A stretch of 64,000 nt of DNA from Ophioderma brevispina (taxonomy: Eukaryota; Echinodermata; Ophiuroidea; Amphilepidida; Ophiodermatidae). The DNA lies in the NCBI GenBank assembly GCA_023653785.1, contig JAMKCH010002965.1, positions 62,001 through 126,000 of the forward strand. The letters are read 5' to 3'. The notes beneath the pieces are model-generated. The model made no database searches. It saw only the letters and a program-made list of their open reading frames with translations, and was not told where the DNA came from. Both the position numbers and the translations under genes were made by a program. The stretch's first letter is position 1, and each line of letters opens with the position of its first letter. Positions 47,935 to 60,022 of the stretch are shown here, piece after piece.

Positions 47935-49330
47935 CAACACCAGGTCGGTGTTAAGCTTGTCAGTGTTAATTTCTGGTGTTAAAGTTTAGGATTTAACACC
48001 GCTTGGTGTTGCTGCAAAATTTCGATTATGCATTTTGGTGGTCTGCTTATGTAATTCTAGAAGTAATCGGCTAATATAGAAACAAACAATAACAACAGCA
48101 GACATTTTCTACTAACATGTTAGATGTTACAGCGATAACAGTTAACACCAACATTTGGTGTTAATTAACACCAGAGAGTGTGGTCCTCCTGGGCCACCAA
48201 GAAAGGGTTAATTAACACCAGTGGTGTCAATTTAACACCAGGAATGTGTTAATTAACACCAGTTATGCTAATGTAACACCAGAACTGAAAACAGAAATTG
48301 ATTTTTCGACATGCTTTACTAAAAAAATTAGTAGGACAAATTAGTTGAGCATCTGCTAGCAGTTTTCAAAGTCTTTGAACTCGCTCTACAACTTTTGTGA
48401 AAGCTTAAGCCTCGTAAATAACGATTACAACATAGTTTAGCAGTTCCTACTAACTTGAATGGGCAGGTTTTACAAATTTGTCTAAATTAGTAAAGCGTTA
48501 TATGTTTGTACAGCTTTCAATTAATTCGTACACCCTGCCCAACCAATCGGTTTCTACGAACTGTTTACGAAAATTTTGATGTTCCCGCGTTGCGGTCACG
48601 TGACAATGCACATACATGCAGCCTATGCTGTTACTGACGTGGTTGTTTGGGCTCTCCAAAGTGATGTTAAATTCAGTTAATATCTAGGCATGGTTAGGTG
48701 TAATAAGATTCACACAAAATTGAATGCTGAATGTTACAATTTATGTCTATCCATTGGTAGAATCGTGTTCATTATCGGCATTGTGCCTTGGGATCGAGAT
48801 GCATGAACACGGGTCGGCGTGTATGCAGTTTGGGGTATACCGCTGCATGCCGTATGTTACTCAAACTCATGACCGTTCACTCTCAGTATGGAAAGATATG
48901 AACCCGGCGGGTCCGCGGACATTACCGGAACATGCCGTAACTCCATGACCGTGCACACTGGGGACCCGGCGTGTACCGGGCCACACTGGGGCTGCCCGGC
49001 GGGGGGGGGGGGAGCTGGCTTATCATGCCGTTTAACACTCCATGACCGTACACGCTCAGTCTGGGGGAATCCAGGATCTGAATGCTTGAATACATAGCTA
49101 CACCCATTGTACCATGTTGTAGAGGATTTTGTGCTCCGTGACATGTTTATACTTTTAAAATAGTTTAGGCACACCAATAAGGGTTACATTGGTGTTCATT
49201 GTTGTGCTTCGTTATTTGCATCTAATTAAGGCCTATATTTCTACGTGTCTGGGTCCACTTTGGATAGACTGCATGGGCCAATGCGTTGGTACAGCATATT
49301 TGTAGAGCTAATTGTACAAATAGACGATAC
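47935..49330 (+). repeat. AACACC-rich dispersed repeat, copy 1
   Basis: It begins with clustered AACACCAG and CTGGTGTT motifs in both orientations (about 47939-48290). A non-coding body follows, colinear with 53205-54370. Shared blocks are CTCTACAACTTTTGTGAAAG, CAGGTTTTACAA, TTTGTCTAAATTAG, TTATATGTTTGT, GTTGTGTGGGCTCTCCAAA-like sequence, AGATTCACACAAA and GATGAACACGG-like sequence. A GC-rich minisatellite and a G tract lie within it. Confidence 0.7.
48846..49065 (+). repeat. GC-rich minisatellite, about 90-bp period
   Basis: Three imperfect copies of CATGCCGTAACTCCATGACC followed by GTRCACRCT at about 48846, 48929 and 49025, separated by CCCGGCG-rich spacers and a run of 13 G. A related single copy is in the second repeat copy near 54010. 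Confidence 0.7.
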
Positions 49331-50613
49331 TAGTTATAAACTTTGTGAGCCTTTCAGGCCGTAGTCAGGAATTTATGTGGGGGATGCGGAATTGTCAGAA
49401 GTGGACCTTTTGCGTACTAGCAAAGCAATTTTTTTCGGCTCGCCTTGCGCTCGCCGGTTGACCAACAATTTTTCACCGTCGTCTCGAAATTATGAAGGGA
49501 CGGTGGGGTGGGGGGGGGGGCTTTTGAAAACAACAGAATTTAGACAGGTGGCAAAAACTTTAACATAACAAAAGCGGACCTTCCACATCATAGCAGGAAC
49601 CTTAAACATCATAAAGCGGTTGTTATTTGGGGGGGTGCGTGCACCCCAGGTACGGCCCGGAGCCTGTCGACTAACCAATATCTAGTATGATGAGACATCG
49701 TTTTTAAGATCCTATAGAGGTAAAGTACGGCAGGTTTGAAATTAGTATAAACCATGCCGTTACTAATTAATTTCATGGTAACGCACGTTTAAGCATCGCT
49801 AACATGCCGTACAACATCCACTGATAGTTAGAACGAGACATGGTTTTACTAGACCCTCCATCGGGTCCACGGTGATTAAACACGCTAAGCGACTGAAATA
49901 ACACTAAGACTCTTCAACCAATATCTGGCCCTCCCGAATCTGTAGAGAAAAAACGCCTCAATCTACCCCAGGGGGGATAGGACATGCTAACCTAATAGCA
50001 ACAGCAAATTCAAAACGGACCACCCAAACTTACGTGGTTGCTAGCTGTTTCAAAGATTAAACGGTAGGAGGGCGCTCTACGCTCGAAACGGTTACACCAA
50101 GACTGGCTCTAAAGCCTAGGCCTGGCACGAATATTTAAATCTAAATGACCGTTATGGAAATTACACTATTTGCAGCAGGGTTAAATCCACTAACCCCGAC
50201 GGATTTGAAGTCACTATTTTTTTCTAATTATCATGATATTACTAAGATCTTGAACAAAGGTTTAAGAGATGATTTTTTTAATTGCCACTGGGGACCGAGA
50301 CTGCCATAGTAAATTGCCCTCAGCTAGCACCTACTGGGCAGTCCCCTCAGTAGCAGTTCCCCAAATTACCGTTTTGAAATCCCCAGTGCCCAAAATGAGC
50401 AGATCGTGTCCTACCCACCCACCCCCCGATTACCCCGAGGTCGGGGGAAGCACTCCGCCACAAAACATTAGTCAAACACATGGTTCTGGTATACTAGCAC
50501 TGTCTCTCGACGTGACGTATGTGCGTAAGAGGGACACTAGGCAGACCAATCAGTGCGACGGCTTATTTTGCGCAGGATTATTTAACACGGCCATAGGGAA
50601 CAGAGAGGCTGTT
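49331..50613. other. unassigned intergenic sequence
   Basis: No supported gene. G runs at 49507-49519 and 49629-49635. The 124-codon frame 50269-50643 has no recognised motif and runs into the adjacent transposon. Confidence 0.5.
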
Positions 50614-51751
50614 GACGAACTATGGCAAGCACAAAGGCCATAACGTATTGCTGCAACGAGTTGCGAGAAAGTAGCAACAACGGTCGACATTTCTGCAAGC
50701 CTGCGAATTCAGCAAAGCGTTTGCTGTGTTCGGCCAATCAAAATCTGATTTCTCTGGTATTTCAAAAAATAGACCCACAACGCGTTGCTAGATACGTTGC
50801 AACGCGTTGCAAACTTCACAAACGCGTTGCGAGCTTCACAACGGTTGCAAGCTTCAAAACGCGTTGCTACGGTAACAAGCCATAAGGGTAATTTAACGTA
50901 TTGCCGCAAACGCGTGTGAGAAAGTCACACGCGTTGCGACCTTTCGGCAAAGCGTTGCGACATTTCGGCCAAAACGCGTTGCAACATTTCGGCAAACGCG
51001 TTGCGACATCTGGCAACGCGTGCGACATGTCAGCAACGGTTGCAGTGTCGTCCAATCAAAATCTGAATTTCTGTGACGTATTTCACAAATATAATCTCAC
51101 AAACGAGTGCGACCTTCACAACGCGTTGCAACCTTCACCAACGCGTGTTGCAGCATGAGCAAAACGTTATGACCCTTATTGCCTACAACGAGTTGTGAAG
51201 TTTACAACGCGTGGTGAAGCTCACAACGCGTGGTGATGGCTTGACAACGCGTATCTGTGAAAGCCCATAAGGGTCCACCATACCCTCTACTAATAACGTA
51301 TTGCCGCAAAGCGTTTGTGGATCTATTTTTGAAATAGTCACGAAATACTGATGTTGATTGGCCGTGGCCGCAACGCGTTGCCGAAATGTCGCAACGCGTT
51401 GACTCTTTCTCAAAACGCGTGCCGGCAATACAGTATGACCCTTATGGCTTGTTAACCTAGCAACGCGTTGTGAAGCTTGCAAACACGCGTTGTGAAGCCG
51501 CAAAGCGTTGTGAAGGTTCGCAACGCGTCTTCTCTGTGATGGTTCGCAACGCGTTGCAAAGTATCTAGCAAAGCGCGTTGTGAGGCTATTTTTTGAAATC
51601 GTCACAAAGAAATTCATGAGTTTGATTGGCCGACACAGCACGCGTTGCTGAAATGTCGCAACGCGTTGCCGAAATGTCGCAACGCGTTGCTACTCTCGCA
51701 ACGACGTTGCAGCGATACGTTATGGCCTTTGTGGCTTTGCCATAGACGAAC
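50614..51751. mobile_element. TIR element packed with GCAACGCGTTGC palindromes
   Basis: The element proper is 50621-51744 (1,124 bp). Its termini are inverted repeats containing CACAAAGGCCATAACGTATT plus GCTGCAACG. A perfect 7-bp direct repeat, GACGAAC, flanks it (50614-50620 and 51745-51751). The interior holds roughly two dozen copies of the palindrome GCAACGCGTTGC or one-base variants. A CCAATCAAAATCTGATTTCT-like module of about 50 bp occurs twice forward (about 50736, 51050) and twice reversed (about 51313, 51580), making the whole element near-symmetrical. No coding sequence. Confidence 0.85.
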
Positions 51752-53204
51752 CACCTGGGGGTGTTGTCGCAGAGGCGCACATGGTGGTTTGGCTAAGGCA
51801 GGGTGTTTGGCCTCCCAAGTCACGTTTTATTTGACTTCATGATGATGCATTTTATGAATCAAATATAATAGTACTAGTAGTGTTATGTATGATTATTATT
51901 ATTATCAATCACATATCCGGAAACCCTTGTCGTGTACATATATTGCTCATATTACTTACGGTACAATATCACTTTTATTTTGATAGTTTGTCACTAAGGA
52001 AATAAAGATCTCCATTCTAATTTTATTCGCATTTCATAACCTGCGCCTCAGCATCTTAAATGAAGCTTCATGAAGACAATTTTATCATTGCTCGTATCGA
52101 AAATCCTCAGATATCTATATTACTAAAAAAACAGATATGCCGGTCTGTCAGGATATGCATTTTCGTTGTACATATGGGTTGATACCGGGGAGGAAGGATA
52201 TGGGTGTTAGGATAGTGCTTCCAAACCCAAGGCATTCGGTGCCAGAGGACTGAAAAAACTAGGGCCTTTGGGTGAGAGATAGCCACATTACCCCAAAATG
52301 GGGTTTTCCGGGTGACAAATTGGCACAATTTTCACAAATGGGGGTCGTGGGTGAGATTTTATTTTCCCCCAAATAGGGGTCTCGGTGACAGTGGTTAAAA
52401 ATTTTCACAAATTATGGGGTCATTGGGTGAAATTAAAAAAAAATATGGGGGGTATGTAATGGGTGCAACGATGCTGAAAAAAGGGGGCCTAAACAGCCTT
52501 AAATACGGCGTCGCTTCCAAGGGGGAGTGCCGGGGGCGCTAAGGGGTCAATCTTTAACATGAAGGGGAGGGGGGGGACAGTCTGGCGTTTGTTATCAGGG
52601 TTTTTAGAGTGCCCAAAAGGTCAAAGGTATCTAGAGGTCAATTTGCGTTACTACTGACCTGGGCATAGTTAGAAAAAGTCTGTGGTCAAAGGTAACACAT
52701 AGGCTCGAAGTCACACATGTGGAGATATGGAGATACCTATTTTCGCAAAAATTACCCTAAATGGCGGGTACTGTTTTGATCTTTATAAGTCGCGTGCATA
52801 TGACTACCACCCTGTGTGTTCCTATCCACGGTCCCCGGTTCGGCATTCAAAAATTAACCGAGATGTGCACAAGGTAATGCGGTCAAGTTAACTTGTGAAT
52901 CGATACCATGGAGACAGTTTCCTACAGATTCGTGCAGTCTCGGAGGGCTACTCCCTACCTAGTGTTAATTCAGTAGCCCTGTGTAATTCGCGTCCTGTTG
53001 ACAAGTTGGTTGGCAGGGACTGTCCGATAGGGGGGTGGTAAGCTGGAAAAGTCCTCAAGCATTTTAATTAAGCAGATCTTTTACCAAGTGCGCTCTAAAC
53101 CAGGAGACAGAGCCGAGACTGGGTACAGTCTAGTTTTTACTACCTTTTATGTAGTAGAACTACGAACGAAAATAATGATTTCAGTGAGGAGGGGGTGTTC
53201 AAAT
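51752..53204. other. unassigned intergenic sequence
   Basis: Runs of GGGG-containing, loosely repeated TGGGGTNNNGGGTGA units at about 52255-52470. No gene recognised. Confidence 0.5.
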
Positions 53205-54370
53205 ACATAATAACACTGACTGTGTGTGTAAAATAACACCAAAAAGTGTTATGCATATATTGTAACACCAAAATCAGTGTCAATATAACACTAATTTGGT
53301 TGTGCATGAAAGTTTACACAATAGGTGGTCCTCTCTAAACACGGCTTAGTGTTTAAAATCAACACCATCGGTGTCAAAATCGACACCGGTATACTATATC
53401 TGAGAACCTAACACCAAAAAGGAAGCAGCTACTCAAAGCAGCTAAAAATCATGAGTTCCGTGGAGACAGCTTGGTCCATGGATGTATTGTGAACTCGAAG
53501 AAGCGCTGTACATCAACAACCTCAGGAGACTTAGAAAACTTGTAAGTTCTTTATTAACCCGCTCTACAACTTTTGTGAAAGTGTAAGGCTCGTAAATAAC
53601 CTAATGTAGCAGTACTACTCACTGGAATTGCAGGTTTTACAATTTTGTCTAAATTAGAAAGCATTATATGTTTGTTGTACACCTTAAATTTAATTGGTAA
53701 AGCCTACCCAAACAATCAGTTTTAAATTGTTTTACGAACTTTGTGTTCCCGCCAGAGTCACATGACAAGCACAAGGTTAGCACATTTGTTGCCTGCGGTC
53801 TGCGCTGTACAGCCACGGTTGTGTGGGCTCTCCAAATAGCGATGCAAACCAGGTAATTTTAGCGATTTTATACTAAAAGATTCACACAAATTAATGCCTG
53901 TATGACAACTTACACATGTCTTATCCACTTGGAGGGATCATGTTCATTGTATCGGGCTTTGAGCTTATGAGATGAACACGGCGTGCATGGGCCCTACTGC
54001 GAACTTTTACCATTGCCATGACTCCATGACCGGACCGTGCACACTGCATGGGTATCCAGGCTAATACATGACATGCTTAGAACAGTTAGGCACGCAGAAT
54101 AATAAGTTGCTACACTTAAAATGTAAGCCTTAAATTGATTTAGTGTATAATTGTGTGATTCTTATTTGCATTAATTGTAGAGCTTAATTGGTACAACTAG
54201 AATAAAACTAGTTAAAAAATTAGTTAGAACGAGCAAATTAACCCCCCAAACTAGTAAAACTAGACACGTTTTAAGATTAAAGTAGTAGATTACCCCCAAA
54301 AATAGTTTACAATAGTAAAGAGTGCCTACCAACTTTTTAATTCAGTTAACAATTGAGTATGTCCAATTAG
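53205..54370 (+). repeat. AACACC-rich dispersed repeat, copy 2
   Basis: Second copy of the 47935-49330 repeat, same orientation. It starts with AACACCAAAAAGTGTTA and ATCAACACCATCGGTGTC motifs, then the colinear body from CTCTACAACTTTTGTGAAAG. It is shorter, mainly because the GC-rich minisatellite is nearly absent. Confidence 0.7.
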
Positions 54371-54855
54371 ACTATGGGGCTAAGACCCAAATAACAAGCT
54401 GCATAACAAATTCCGTAATCATTCATCAGGGAGAGAAGACAAAACGGAGAGGTTGTAACACATAAGTCTTTTCAACGCGCGGAGACAATATAACAATGGT
54501 TTGCACTTCCAGATGAAAAGGAATTGAAAGGGGTTTTTTCTACACCGACACACCGGGCCGGTGAATATCTTTAACTCTGCGTCTTAGCGTCTCTATTGGT
54601 CACTGACATTGATTCAGTTCAAAGAAAATGTGCAGTGTTTTAGTTGGGGCACACAGATAGTTATATGAGTTAATAATTTATTATGGAATGACGCTTGGTT
54701 TCCCTCCCCCGTGATAGGATTGCGAATCGACAGCGCAGAAGGACATGGCCCATACCCTAATGATTCAATTTATTAGTCGTAATGTTAGAATCAAATAATG
54801 GGGAGCGGGATGCGATTGAGTGGATACAGGGCGGTTAACCTTGTGGTACAATTAA

Positions 54856-55783
54856 AGGGATTAGCAGCGATTTGGGCAATACCTCTATTTTAGGTAACTC
54901 AATTATATAGCAAAGGCTCTATAGTATCCTATGCAGCTAACCTCTACATTTTCGGGGTTTTTTAGTATTGTAAACATAAATAACCCTACCCCTAACCCTA
55001 ACCCTAACCCTAACCCTAACCCTAACCCTAAACAACCTAACAATAACCCTAACCCTAATCCCTAACCTAACCCTAACCCTAACCCTTCCTAACCCTAACC
55101 TTAACCCTTAACCCTAACCCTATCTATATATGTGCTATTGAAAATAAAGCCCTAAAAGCTTTCACTGTATTAACTAATTTAGACCCTAAAACGTAATCAG
55201 GTTTCCTATGGGAAATAATTTAGGTACCTAAAGATAGAGGGATTGCCGCGATTGCTGCTAATCCGAACATCGAAAAAAATCATCAAAATCATATTTTTAT
55301 ATTTTTGTTACTGGCATGATATGCGAACATAACCTGCAAGTGGTTGGCTGAAATCAGTGTTTAAAGACAAGGCAGTACTTTTACTGATTCTTAACTTTCT
55401 ATACGTGCGTTATATCAACATTCCGATGCTTGAGATTAAAAAAGCCTTTTTCCGGTGAATATCACAGATTTTCAGAAGTGAATTGTGCACCATGCTTCAA
55501 TGACAGTTTGACCTCAAACACTGACATTATTGATCTTTGTTTTATCTGTACTGGTGTTGACAACCACAATCGCTGTTTATTGCCGATTTTTGAGATTTTG
55601 AGACCGCCTTTCGCTGTATGTCTTGCGGGAGATGGTCTTAGGACATATTTCCTCAAATACTTCATTTTTTTCACGATATTTTTCTGCATTTAAAGCAGTT
55701 ATATGAAAGTGTATACACTTATCCCTGATTTATAACATGATTTTCCATTTTTCGATTCTCTCGCATTATCGCTGCTAATCCCT
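54856..55783. mobile_element. TTAA-flanked element carrying a telomeric array
   Basis: Termini AGGGATTAGCAGCGAT...ATCGCTGCTAATCCCT with TTAA directly outside both ends (54852-54855 and 55784-55787); length 928 bp. A second, internal inverted copy of the left terminus (TACCTAAAGATAGAGGGATT to GCTGCTAATCC, 55219-55263) makes 54856-55263 a symmetrical sub-element. The telomeric array sits almost exactly in its middle, about 90 bp from each inner repeat. The outer right part contains an 87-codon open frame without known motif. Confidence 0.75.
54988..55127 (-). repeat. interstitial telomeric repeats (CCCTAA)n
   Basis: About 22 units of CCCTAA on the plus strand (TTAGGG on the minus), perfect for the first third and then with single-base variants (CCCTAAACAACCTAACAATA and so on). 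Both flanks are ordinary sequence, so this is not a chromosome end in this assembly. Confidence 0.95.
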
Positions 55784-55787
55784 TTAA

Positions 55788-56773
55788 ATAGTGGATGAAA
55801 AGAAAAGCAGAACGGCACAAAAGCTATTCTATTAAACTTGCATGATGGAGATTTCACTGAAAACATCAACCAGTAGATTTTACTACTCAAAAACTCTTTA
55901 AAACGATGTCTAGTTTTACTAATTAATGGTTTGTAAGTCACGCTTAACCAATTTAAATTACTGGTAAAGAAGGCTTTTATGAGTTTATTTTGTTCTTGTT
56001 AACCTTAACCATGGAGTTATTATAGTTAACCTCTCACGGGCCTTTCAATCAATCGTAGTGCTACATTTATTTGTTTATCAATATGGTTATTTATTAGTGT
56101 AACCTTAAAACTTGTATTTGACATACAATACATATGTTTTTCGTATGCTTATGATTCCCGGTTATGATTATAAAATAAAGGCGCGGTTTGACCGAAGCGT
56201 TGTCATACAGTGGCAACACAACATTACTGTACACCGCATGGTTCCACCCTCCCAAACTTTACAAACTTTACCTCTGGTGTACAATATTGCATTTTCTATA
56301 TCCCTCCTGCTAATAATTTTATTGAACGTGTCTTGCTAATTCAAATTGTCTAACAAAATCAATATCTCACATATTCTGTTAAAATAGTGTTGTTATGCTT
56401 ATATATTAGTGTAAAACAAATTTTCTTTTACTGTATGCTTATATTTACCATACTTTTTATGTTTAAAATATTTGCCATACTTTGTATGTCTAAAATATGT
56501 TGTATTTCCCCAACTTTTATTAAATATTACCTAATGTACAAATTCTCTACTTTGTTCATACCTTATAATTATTGCTAACAAGTTTTACAGCCACGAAATG
56601 GTCGTTAACCTCATTTAGGCTTTAGTATTGGCACGTCCCAAACTCATTTTTGGTTAATTTTATAATTTGCTTACAACCCTCTTTTGCTTTATTATATTTG
56701 TATATCTGTTATCTGTTTTGGTCTATAGTTAATTCGTTGCACCTGTAACCGTCTTGTCTTGTCCTTTAGCACA
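55788..56773. other. unassigned; may include the LINE 5' region
   Basis: AT-rich, T-rich on the plus strand, and directly upstream of the LINE endonuclease start. No motif allows a boundary to be set. Confidence 0.4.
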
Positions 56774-57047
56774 ATGTCTGATTTGTCCGATTTTATGTCT
56801 GATTATAGATTTAATCCCTGTTTTTATGGCAGCATGTTAAATTCCCATTCTCCAACACCAGATGATAACTGCAACATCGACAATAATCTGATTAATGTAT
56901 GTGCGTACTACGACAGCAGCAACATCAACTCTGTTGATCGTAGCAAATGTGAACTTTCACTTTTTCACAACATCCGTAGTTTGAACAAGCATGCAAATGA
57001 TATCACAAATTATGTTTCTAGATTTGAACACCATTTCGATGTTAGTA
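56774..57047 (+). pseudogene. LINE endonuclease N-terminus (CR1/Jockey-like)
   Basis: From ATG 56774 the frame reads MSDLSDFMSDYRFNPCFYGS and later CELSLFHNIRSLNKHANDIT followed by NYVSRFEHHFDV. The last part matches the start of the apurinic-type endonuclease of non-LTR elements (L-x-x-x-H-x-N-I-R-S-L...F-D-I-I-G). The frame is cut where the 57048 MITE-like insertion begins. The rest of the endonuclease and the N-terminal part of the reverse transcriptase are missing. Confidence 0.7.
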
Positions 57048-57540
57048 GAGGAGCTGGGACCTAGGTCAAACATCATCGTTTACCCCTCACTACAGAAAAG
57101 GTTTGACACCTTTGGTAGTTAGTATGGACCTTCTACATTAATGCTAGGTAGGTAGTACTCCGTCTCAAATTGTGGTATCACTTTTTCAATAGGGGCCAAT
57201 TTAAGTTTACACAGGGGTCAAATTGCTCCAATCATGTTGAAATGTATGTAATATTGTCCGTCTAGTCGTAAGGATTCCAAAAATGTATAGTTTGTACCAC
57301 CTATGAACATTGGTTTTGGAATTATAGGGTAAAAATGACAAAAATGGTAAAAAAGGTCAATCTCAATTTGTATAGTTTGTACTATCTATGACCATTGGTT
57401 TGGCAGTTATAGGGTAAAATGGCTAAAATGGTAAAAAAAGGTCCATTTCTATTGACCAAAGGTGTTAAACCTTTCCTGTAGTTGGGGGTAAACGAACTCC
57501 TTAAATAGGGCCCGGTGATATTCTGCTCCTCCTCTAAATA
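57048..57540. mobile_element. 0.5-kb palindromic MITE inside the LINE
   Basis: The ends are inverted: TAGAGGAGCTGGGACC, CGTTTACCCC and AAAGGTTTGACACCTTTGGT on the left against their complements on the right. The centre holds an imperfect direct duplication of about 85 bp (ATAGTTTGTAC, CATTGGTTT, TATAGGGTAAAA, ATGGTAAAAAAGGTC at about 57284 and 57373). Confidence 0.7.
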
Positions 57541-58640
57541 TTTTAAGCCCTCATCAGTTTGGTTTCCTCCCAAAGAGATCCACATATATGGTCATCAATG
57601 ACCTTTACTCTAGAATAACTGGAAGTCTTGATAAAAAACTCTCCACTGTAGGTATATTCCTTGATCTAGGTAAAGCATTCGATACCATAAATCATAAAAT
57701 ACTATTTCAGAATCTTCATAAATATGGTATTCGAGGTCTAGCAAACAATAAGATCGCGGACTATCTTTCAAACAGAAAACAGTTTGTAATCTATAATCAA
57801 AACTCATCTACCCTTACAGAAATAACTTGTGGAGCATCTCAAGGATCCATCTTAGGTCCACTTTTGATCTCCCCCTTTGTTCTCCCCCTTTGCTCCAAAA
57901 AAAAATCTTCACTTCATAACTTTTGCCGATGATACGAATGTTCTTTTTTCTCATGAAGACCCAAAATGCTTGGAATCAAAATTAAACGAAGAACTCATTG
58001 GAATCTCTCAAAATTATATGATCTTTAAAAACAAACACAAGAGCCGACCTACTACAAACCTGAAGATTAAAATTGATAATAATGAAATAACCCAAGTTCA
58101 CACCACGAAATTCTTAGGAATTTTGATAGATAATGATTATCTTGGAAATCCCACACAATTCATGTGTCCTTTCTTACCCCGGGAATCTCTCCACACACTA
58201 TATAATATATTAGTTCTCCCCTATCTCAGTTATTGTGCAATCATTTGGACAGATAAAAACAACTCTAATCTTGATTCAATTTTCCGAATGCAAAAAAGGC
58301 TTTCCCACACCGACCCTCTTTTTAAGTCTATAAGTACTTTAAAAATCAATGACATATATACTCTTCAGCTAGCATCATTTATGTACCAATATCACCATAT
58401 GATGTTACCGCCAGGCTTATTAGACCATAACTTTTTCACCATTAATGCAGCAATACAGCACACGCCATGCAATTGATTTTTATATCAAGCCCACTAACAC
58501 ACTTCTGGCCGGAAACACAAAAAAAAACACAGGGTGCATTGCTTCGGAATTCACTACATCATAAACTTAAAAATTGCTCCTCTCTTGTTATGTTAAAAAT
58601 GGCCTGAAAAATCAAATCATCGATCAATGCAGTTCATATT
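57541..58640 (+). pseudogene. LINE reverse transcriptase, decayed (CR1/Jockey-like)
   Basis: From 57555 the frame reads QFGFLPKRSTYMVINDLYSR, then FLDLGKAFDTINHKIL (motif A with the catalytic Asp), YGIRGLANNKIADYLSNRKQ, GASQGSILGPLL (motif B) and, after a shift of frame near 57880, FITFADDTNVLF (motif C, Asp-Asp intact), TTKFLGILIDND (thumb), and LVLPYLSYCAIIWTDKNNSN. Two internal deletions are evident when compared with the family: after GISQN the region W-F..L-S-L-N is gone, and after DNDYLG the connecting helix is gone. The C-terminal part continues with further shifts past 58480. Such proteins nick target DNA and reverse-transcribe their own RNA. This copy cannot. Confidence 0.85.
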
Positions 58641-58946
58641 CACCTTAAGACTATACAGCTGTCAAATGTTTTTTGTATGGTCTGTCCATCTGCACCTTTC
58701 GTTTCTTGCCTGATTACGTTTGATTGGAGTGTTTTGTTCAATTCTGTTTTCATTTTTATATGTTTGTTTTAGCTCAATTAAGTTTTTTTTGTCCCGTACT
58801 TTATTAGGTAATTAGAATATTTTTGTCTATCATGAATTAATTTGTAAACAATAACGTTACCTTATCAGGGTGCTATTATTCACACGCCTTGCTTTCTTAT
58901 GGTATTCTCATCTCAGTTGAATTTAATGTCTATTTTCGTATAATTA
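58641..58946 (+). other. LINE 3' untranslated region, first part
   Basis: T-rich, non-coding, continuous with the LINE's end. The rest lies beyond the inserted mariner-type element. Confidence 0.5.
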
Positions 58947-58948
58947 TA

Positions 58949-60020
58949 CCGTGTGTCCCAAAGAAAAACGCAACATTTAGTGTCAGGTGGCTTAAGTTTT
59001 GAACAAAAGCATGTGACTACTTATTCTTTATTATAATGTAAGATAGCACTGTCAGCTAACGTCCCTGAAAAATTCATAGTGATTGAGTCAATAATTTTTA
59101 AGATATGACCCCAACAATCAAGTAACCTGCAGGATCCATTTTAATGAGAAGCTGGTAACCACACGACTGGCAATGAAGAACAGAATGAGAAATGCAATTT
59201 TTATTACAATCAACATTTAATCGCCCAAAGTTCCTGCAGAATAACTTCTATTGGATCAAATAACTGCATTTACATTATTATTATTTAACTGATAATGAAA
59301 AAAAATTAATTTATTGGTTATAAAATACATTTCAAGACGATATAAAACTATGACTAAATCATAGACTAACTCCACATTACATAAAATGTTAAATGCGTTG
59401 GGCTGGAACTTGCTTGTTACTGAAAAAATGTTACATTCTCAACTTTATGAAAGTAAAACATGTGTTTTCAACACAAAACTCAATAACAATATCAATGTAT
59501 TCATTCAATCATTAAATTTTGGGTTAAGATCACTCATTGTGTGCCGTCACAACATGATGATGAATGATTAGCTCTAATCCAATGCTGTCTAATTTGGACA
59601 ATACAACGAGTTTGTTGATCATACATTCCTAATTCCATCTTTTAAGTGTGTTAAAATGCATGTTTATTAGCTGTCATTATCAATGGAAACATTCATATGT
59701 TAATATCTGTTGCAGTACCTGTCTTTTAAAAAAAGGAAAATGGTGGTTGGACTCAGAGATTCATATTGGTGGTTCTGGGCGCAAAACTTACAGTGCCGTA
59801 TTTGTAGTTAATAGCGCCTCAATTTGGTTAAATGGGTCCTGCAGGTTACTTGATTTCTGGGGTCATATCTTAAAAAGTATTAACTCTACCTTTATGAACT
59901 TTTCAAGGACATTAGCTAATAGTCTCATCTTACCTTACAACAAAGAATAAGTAGTTACATGCTTTTGTTCAAAACTTATGGCGCCTGACACCAAGTGTTG
60001 CGTTTTTTGGGGACACACGG
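58949..60020. mobile_element. Tc1/mariner-type MITE nested in the LINE 3' UTR
   Basis: 1,072 bp with termini CCGTGTGTCCC...GGGACACACGG and a TA on each side (58947-58948 and 60021-60022), the target duplication of Tc1/mariner elements. The inverted repeats run on for about 170 bp at each end (GTTTTGAACAAAAGCATGTG, AGTTACATGC and ATTTTTAAGATATGACCCCA mirrored on the right). The interior has only a 61-codon and a 100-codon frame without DDE motifs. Confidence 0.85.
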
Positions 60021-60022
60021 TA

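Noticed and set aside
48723..49177. Open frames on both strands over the GC-rich minisatellite
   Set aside because: They coincide with a 90-bp repeat and a G run and lack family motifs.
50269..51158. Open frames through the ACGCGT-rich element
   Set aside because: The palindromic repeat gives NALQRV/NALRH-type peptides in several frames on both strands.
54988..55127. True chromosome end
   Set aside because: Ordinary sequence continues for kilobases on both sides, and the array lies inside an inverted-repeat element.
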